From assembly GCF_000317695.1 (NCBI RefSeq), contig NC_019771.1, forward strand, positions 5,446,001 through 5,510,000: 64,000 nt of DNA. Direction: 5' to 3'. Shown piece by piece: positions 60,485-64,000 of the stretch. This stretch comes from Anabaena cylindrica PCC 7122. Its GTDB lineage: Bacteria > Cyanobacteriota > Cyanobacteriia > Cyanobacteriales > Nostocaceae. The position numbers and the translations under genes were made by a program. A model generated the notes under the pieces. The model was not told the origin of the DNA, searched no databases, and worked only from the letters and a program-made list of their open reading frames with translations. Each line of letters opens with the position of its first letter. The first letter of the stretch is position 1.

Positions 60485-61696
60485 TTAGATAAAAAAGGAT
60501 TTATTAGATAAAACAAACTGCTCAAACTCTAGTGCTGGTAAGGCACAACTAAATAGAAATCCTTGAATAGCATCACAATTTTGTTGCCGCAAAAATGATA
60601 ATTCTGATTCTGTTTCTACTCCTTCAGCAACTATTTTAAGATTTAAACTATGACCCATTTGAATCAAGGCTTTTGTAATTGCCGATTTTTGGTGATCTTG
60701 GGTAATATTTTGAATAAAACAACGATCAATCTTAAGTGTATTAATGGGGAAATATTTTAAATAACTTAATGAAGAATAGCCAGTACCAAAATCATCTACT
60801 GCAATTTTGATACCCAACGAACGTAATTGATTCATAGTAGCGATCGCACTATTAACATCTTGCATAATCATGCTTTCTGTCAATTCAATTTCTAGCCCTG
60901 GCATTTCCAAATTATTCGACTTAATCAAGTCTATAATTTGGGCAATTAAATCTGGTTGATTAAATTCAATAGCTGACAAATTGACAGCGATAGTCAAAGA
61001 GTTAATTCCAGCAACACGCCAAATCTTAATTTGTTGACAAACTTTTTTTAATACCCACTTACCAATAGTCATAATCAAACCATTAGATTCTGCTATAGGA
61101 ATAAACTCAGTTGGTGATATTACTCCTAATTCGTGACTTTGCCAACGCAATAAACTTTCTGCTCCAATTATTTTACCACTATAGATATCTATAATTGGTT
61201 GATAATAAATCTCGAATTCTTCAAAATGATTATCTATGATTGCCCGATGTAATTTTTTATCCAATAACTGCATTCTAGGAGTGAGTTTATGAATTGCAGT
61301 CTGACGTGATAAATATTTTCTTAAATTTGCATATTTTTCCAATTTATTGAGAATGGCACTTAATAGTTCAGATCGAGTAAACGGTTTAGTTAGATAATCA
61401 TCTGCTCCCATATCCATCCCTTGACGAAAATCGGATTTGGCAGCTTTCGCAGTCAAAAAAATAAAGGGAATTGTTGCAGTTATTGGTTCTTTTTTTAATG
61501 CTGTTAATACCTCATAGCCATTAAGTTCTGGCATCATCATGTCGCACAAAATTAAATCTGGTATTTCCGACATGGCCAAATTTAAGCCAGTTCTTCCATT
61601 GGCAGCAGCAATTGTTTCAAAATCTTCTGCTATTAGTAAATCTAAAATATTTTCTCGAACTGATTCTTCATCTTCAATTATTAAAATTTTATGCAT
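60485..61696 (-). CDS. Response regulator with EAL domain (c-di-GMP phosphodiesterase)
   Basis: A 403-aa REC-EAL protein. The receiver has LIIEDEE, phospho-Asp in ILCDMMMPELNG and Lys in LTKPFTR. After a linker with a helix (KLEKYANLRKYLSRQTAIHK) the EAL domain has the motif as GAESLLRW, then ELTESMIM, AVDDFGTGYSSLSYL, LKIDRCFI and VAEGVETE, so the metal and catalytic residues look intact and activity on c-di-GMP is likely. The partner kinase gene is 8 bp upstream on the same strand. Confidence 0.93.
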   Translation of the reverse strand: MHKILIIEDEESVRENILDLLIAEDFETIAAANGRTGLNLAMSEIPDLILCDMMMPELNGYEVLTALKKEPITATIPFIFLTAKAAKSDFRQGMDMGADDYLTKPFTRSELLSAILNKLEKYANLRKYLSRQTAIHKLTPRMQLLDKKLHRAIIDNHFEEFEIYYQPIIDIYSGKIIGAESLLRWQSHELGVISPTEFIPIAESNGLIMTIGKWVLKKVCQQIKIWRVAGINSLTIAVNLSAIEFNQPDLIAQIIDLIKSNNLEMPGLEIELTESMIMQDVNSAIATMNQLRSLGIKIAVDDFGTGYSSLSYLKYFPINTLKIDRCFIQNITQDHQKSAITKALIQMGHSLNLKIVAEGVETESELSFLRQQNCDAIQGFLFSCALPALEFEQFVLSNKSFFI

Positions 61697-61704
61697 AATT
61701 TACC

Positions 61705-64000
61705 TCATATTATATTTTTCATTGGTAGTTTAACAGTAAACTTTGTACCCCAGCCTACCTGACTGATGACATGAATTGAACCTTGGTGAATGTCTACACA
61801 TTTTTTGACAATAGCTAATCCTAAACCAGTCCCTAAAATATTACCGACATTTTTAGCCCGATGAAAAGATTCAAATAATCGAGGTATATCTTCTTCAGGA
61901 ATACCAATTCCCTGATCTTGAATTTCAAATACTGCCTGTCTATTTTCACAACTAAGGGTAAACTTAACCAGAGTACCATCTGGGGAATATTTGAGGGCAT
62001 TTGAGAGTAAATTACTCAGAATATGCCCTACTAATTTGTCATCCATATAGCAGGATATGGATTCAAACTCACTGCTGAAAGATAGCAAGTGTTGATTTTT
62101 CAGATTCAATTGTAATTCTTCTACCAAGTGACGGCAGTATGCAACTAAATCGAACAATAATGGCTTATATTCCAATTTTCCTGCTTCTGCCTTGCCGATC
62201 ATCAAAATATCATTTAACATTTCTGTGATCCGCTGGACTGCGCTTTGAATGCGACGCAGATGAGTTAGTTGCTTTTCTTGTGTCCATTTATGGCGGTAAT
62301 GTTCTAGCAATTCTGAGGAAGAAAGAATAGTGCTTAATGGGGTACGGAATTCGTGAGAAGTCATAGAGATAAAGCGAGATTTGAGTTCGTTGAGTTCTTT
62401 TTCCTTCTCTAGTGCTACTCTCAGTTCTTGCTCTAATTGCTTACGATTGGTAATATCGGTTTGAATACCAATGTAGTGGGTTAAATAACCATCAGTGTCA
62501 TAAACAGGAGAAATATTTAACTCTTGCCAAAATAGGCTACCATCTTGACGGTAGTTACGTAAAATTACGGTGCAGTCTTGTCCTGCCTGCATGGCAGTGC
62601 TAAGTTCTTGTAATCCTGGTTGATGAATATCAACACCTTGAAGCAAACGAAAATTTTGCCCCATGACTTCTGCTGCTGAGTAGCCAGTCATCCGTTCAAA
62701 AGCTGGATTAACATAGATAATTGAACTATCTGGGCTGGTAACATCAGCTATGACAATACCGTTACTACTAGCAGCGATCGCGCGATCGCGTAGTCTTAAA
62801 CCTTCCTCAATTAATTTGCGCTGAGTTATATCTGTATAAATACTAACAAATGAAACTATTTTATTAGTACTATCTTTAATGGCATCAATACGTAAATCAA
62901 CTTGAACATTGTGATGACCACGAGTTTGCATAGTTATTTCACCACGCCAAGGCTCACCTCTTTGGACAGTCTTAAATACTTGGTTAAATGTTTCTTGTTT
63001 GGTAAAATTAGCTGATAATCCACCACAACTATTTAATTGAGAAAAAGTATAATCAAATACTTCCACGAAAGCAGGATTGACATAAACAGCCTTGCCAGTG
63101 ATATCTGTAATACTAATAGCATCACTTGTGCTTTCTATTGCCTTGTGTAACCTTAATAAAGACTTTTCTGTTAATTTGCGCTCTGTGATGTCGCGGGTAA
63201 CTTTAGAGAAACCACGTTGCTTTCCTGTTTCATCATGTAATGGCGTTAAAATACAATTTGCCCAAAAGTGAGAGCCATCTTTGCGAAGAAAAACACTCTC
63301 ACACTCACATCGACCATTAATTGCAGCTATTTTTAACTGTTGCTTTGGGATATTGCTTAAAACATCTTCTGGTCGAAAAAAGCAAGAGAAATCACGCCCA
63401 ATTATTTCTGATGCCTGATACCCAGTAATACATTCTGCACCAGAATTCCAACTCATCACCCTGCCTTCGGGATCAAGCATATAAATTGCATAATCTTTGA
63501 CACCTTCTACTAATAAACGGAAATATTCTTCGCTTTGGCGCAGTTCTTCTTGATCCCTTTTACGGCTGGTAATATCTGTGGAAATACTACATACTGCATA
63601 AGGAGTATCATTAACATCCTTTAAAGGAAACTTCACAGATAAGTAAGTGTGTAAACCATCTGGGTGGGGTGCAACTTCTTCTATTTCTAGAGGAATACCA
63701 CCAGCCATGACTTGAGAATTGCTGACTGCGAATGCTTGAGCAACATCATGAGGCCAAACATCATAAACACTTTTACCGACTATCTGCGCTTGAGTAATGT
63801 TAAATAGCTTTTCATATTGGTGGTTCACTAGCAGATATTTATTTTCAGGATCGAGTAAATACATTACCGCTGGGAAATTATCCAAAATCGCTTGTAGTTG
63901 CTGTTGCATTTCCCATAACTTTGCCGCTTCCTGCTTGCGAATAGTGATATCTCGATCAATACCACGATAACCACCAAAGTTGCCATCAACATCAAAAATT
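61705..64000 (-). CDS. Multi-PAS sensor histidine kinase (truncated by the window edge)
   Basis: The frame is open to base 64000. A Met at 63909 is internal, since the preceding codons encode GNFGGYRGIDRDITIRKQE, the end of another PAS/PAC domain. Within the window are four more PAS-PAC units, several ending in DITxRK-type segments (DITSRKR, DITERKL, DITQRKL, DITNRKQ). HisKA follows with ISMTSHEFRTPLSTILSSSE (His near residue 524 of the visible part), then the HATPase with LLSNALKYSPDG, DQGIGIPEED and GTGLGLAIVKK. It is probably a cytoplasmic kinase that pairs with the downstream REC-EAL regulator (8-bp gap). Confidence 0.92.
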   Translation of the reverse strand, partial: IFDVDGNFGGYRGIDRDITIRKQEAAKLWEMQQQLQAILDNFPAVMYLLDPENKYLLVNHQYEKLFNITQAQIVGKSVYDVWPHDVAQAFAVSNSQVMAGGIPLEIEEVAPHPDGLHTYLSVKFPLKDVNDTPYAVCSISTDITSRKRDQEELRQSEEYFRLLVEGVKDYAIYMLDPEGRVMSWNSGAECITGYQASEIIGRDFSCFFRPEDVLSNIPKQQLKIAAINGRCECESVFLRKDGSHFWANCILTPLHDETGKQRGFSKVTRDITERKLTEKSLLRLHKAIESTSDAISITDITGKAVYVNPAFVEVFDYTFSQLNSCGGLSANFTKQETFNQVFKTVQRGEPWRGEITMQTRGHHNVQVDLRIDAIKDSTNKIVSFVSIYTDITQRKLIEEGLRLRDRAIAASSNGIVIADVTSPDSSIIYVNPAFERMTGYSAAEVMGQNFRLLQGVDIHQPGLQELSTAMQAGQDCTVILRNYRQDGSLFWQELNISPVYDTDGYLTHYIGIQTDITNRKQLEQELRVALEKEKELNELKSRFISMTSHEFRTPLSTILSSSELLEHYRHKWTQEKQLTHLRRIQSAVQRITEMLNDILMIGKAEAGKLEYKPLLFDLVAYCRHLVEELQLNLKNQHLLSFSSEFESISCYMDDKLVGHILSNLLSNALKYSPDGTLVKFTLSCENRQAVFEIQDQGIGIPEEDIPRLFESFHRAKNVGNILGTGLGLAIVKKCVDIHQGSIHVISQVGWGTKFTVKLPMKNII

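Overview
The window is a 64 kb piece of a cyanobacterial chromosome, most likely a filamentous heterocyst-forming (Nostocales) strain. The evidence is the housekeeping set (NDH-1 subunit NdhB, photosystem I subunit PsaX, an FtsH2-type thylakoid protease, DUF2301, DUF3370 with SLH, several Uma2 proteins), recurring HIP1 octamers (GCGATCGC, e.g. 10265 and 14235), and many heptanucleotide tandem repeats (STRR type) and MITE-like repeats between genes. There is no rRNA operon and no CRISPR array. Two tRNA genes are present (Asp-GTC, Thr-TGT).

Layout. 0.1-3.8 kb: topoisomerase I and a Uma2 protein. 3.9-9.7 kb: a compact type I restriction-modification locus (HsdR, then a single-chain HsdM-HsdS fusion) with a PIN-domain toxin and a frameshifted antitoxin between them. 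10-18.4 kb: ndhB, a response regulator, lipA, psaX, a LivH-type permease, a hybrid histidine kinase and a Uma2 protein. 18.5-27.5 kb: larE, an SGNH hydrolase, remnants (including a dead DNA methyltransferase), a PilJ-type histidine kinase, DUF2301, dprA and a Nudix hydrolase. 27.8-38.9 kb: tRNA-Asp, gltX, an ftsH2-like gene, a GH13 amylase, a DUF6888/DUF6887/RelE cassette, a Rieske oxygenase, tRNA-Thr, argF, and lexA with a clear LexA box. 55.5-64 kb: an AmpG-like MFS protein, GNAT and HEAT proteins, ung with a cupin gene, and a two-component pair (response regulator-EAL plus a multi-PAS histidine kinase that runs off the right edge).

The most interesting part is 39.0-55.5 kb, a DNA phosphorothioation (Dnd) island. 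The core modification genes are dndC, dndD and dndE, with dndB divergent from dndC; no cysteine desulfurase (dndA) and no dptFGH/dndFGH restriction genes are present. In their place are a DEAH helicase resembling the Dnd-associated restriction enzyme family, a GxxExxY nuclease-fold protein bracketed by inverted repeats, a 57-aa protein translationally coupled to a second SMC/DndD-like ATPase carrying a CxC hook, a Dnd-associated protein 4 homologue, and a minus-strand trio dndB - HNH nuclease - second DGQHR protein. My reading (inference) is a Dnd variant whose restriction or sensing arm consists of the helicase, SMC-like ATPase and HNH/DGQHR genes. An SLH/DUF3370 envelope protein and two Uma2 genes sit inside the island.

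Between genes, at least three MITE-like families are visible: a 118-119 bp element with TATAGC ends and TA flanks (five copies, four of them intact), a ~235 bp element with AGGG...CCCT ends and a 4-bp target duplication, and shorter palindromic elements. A repeat of the form TCTCACGCAAAGGCGCAAAGG lies directly in front of several start codons and appears to supply their ribosome-binding sites.
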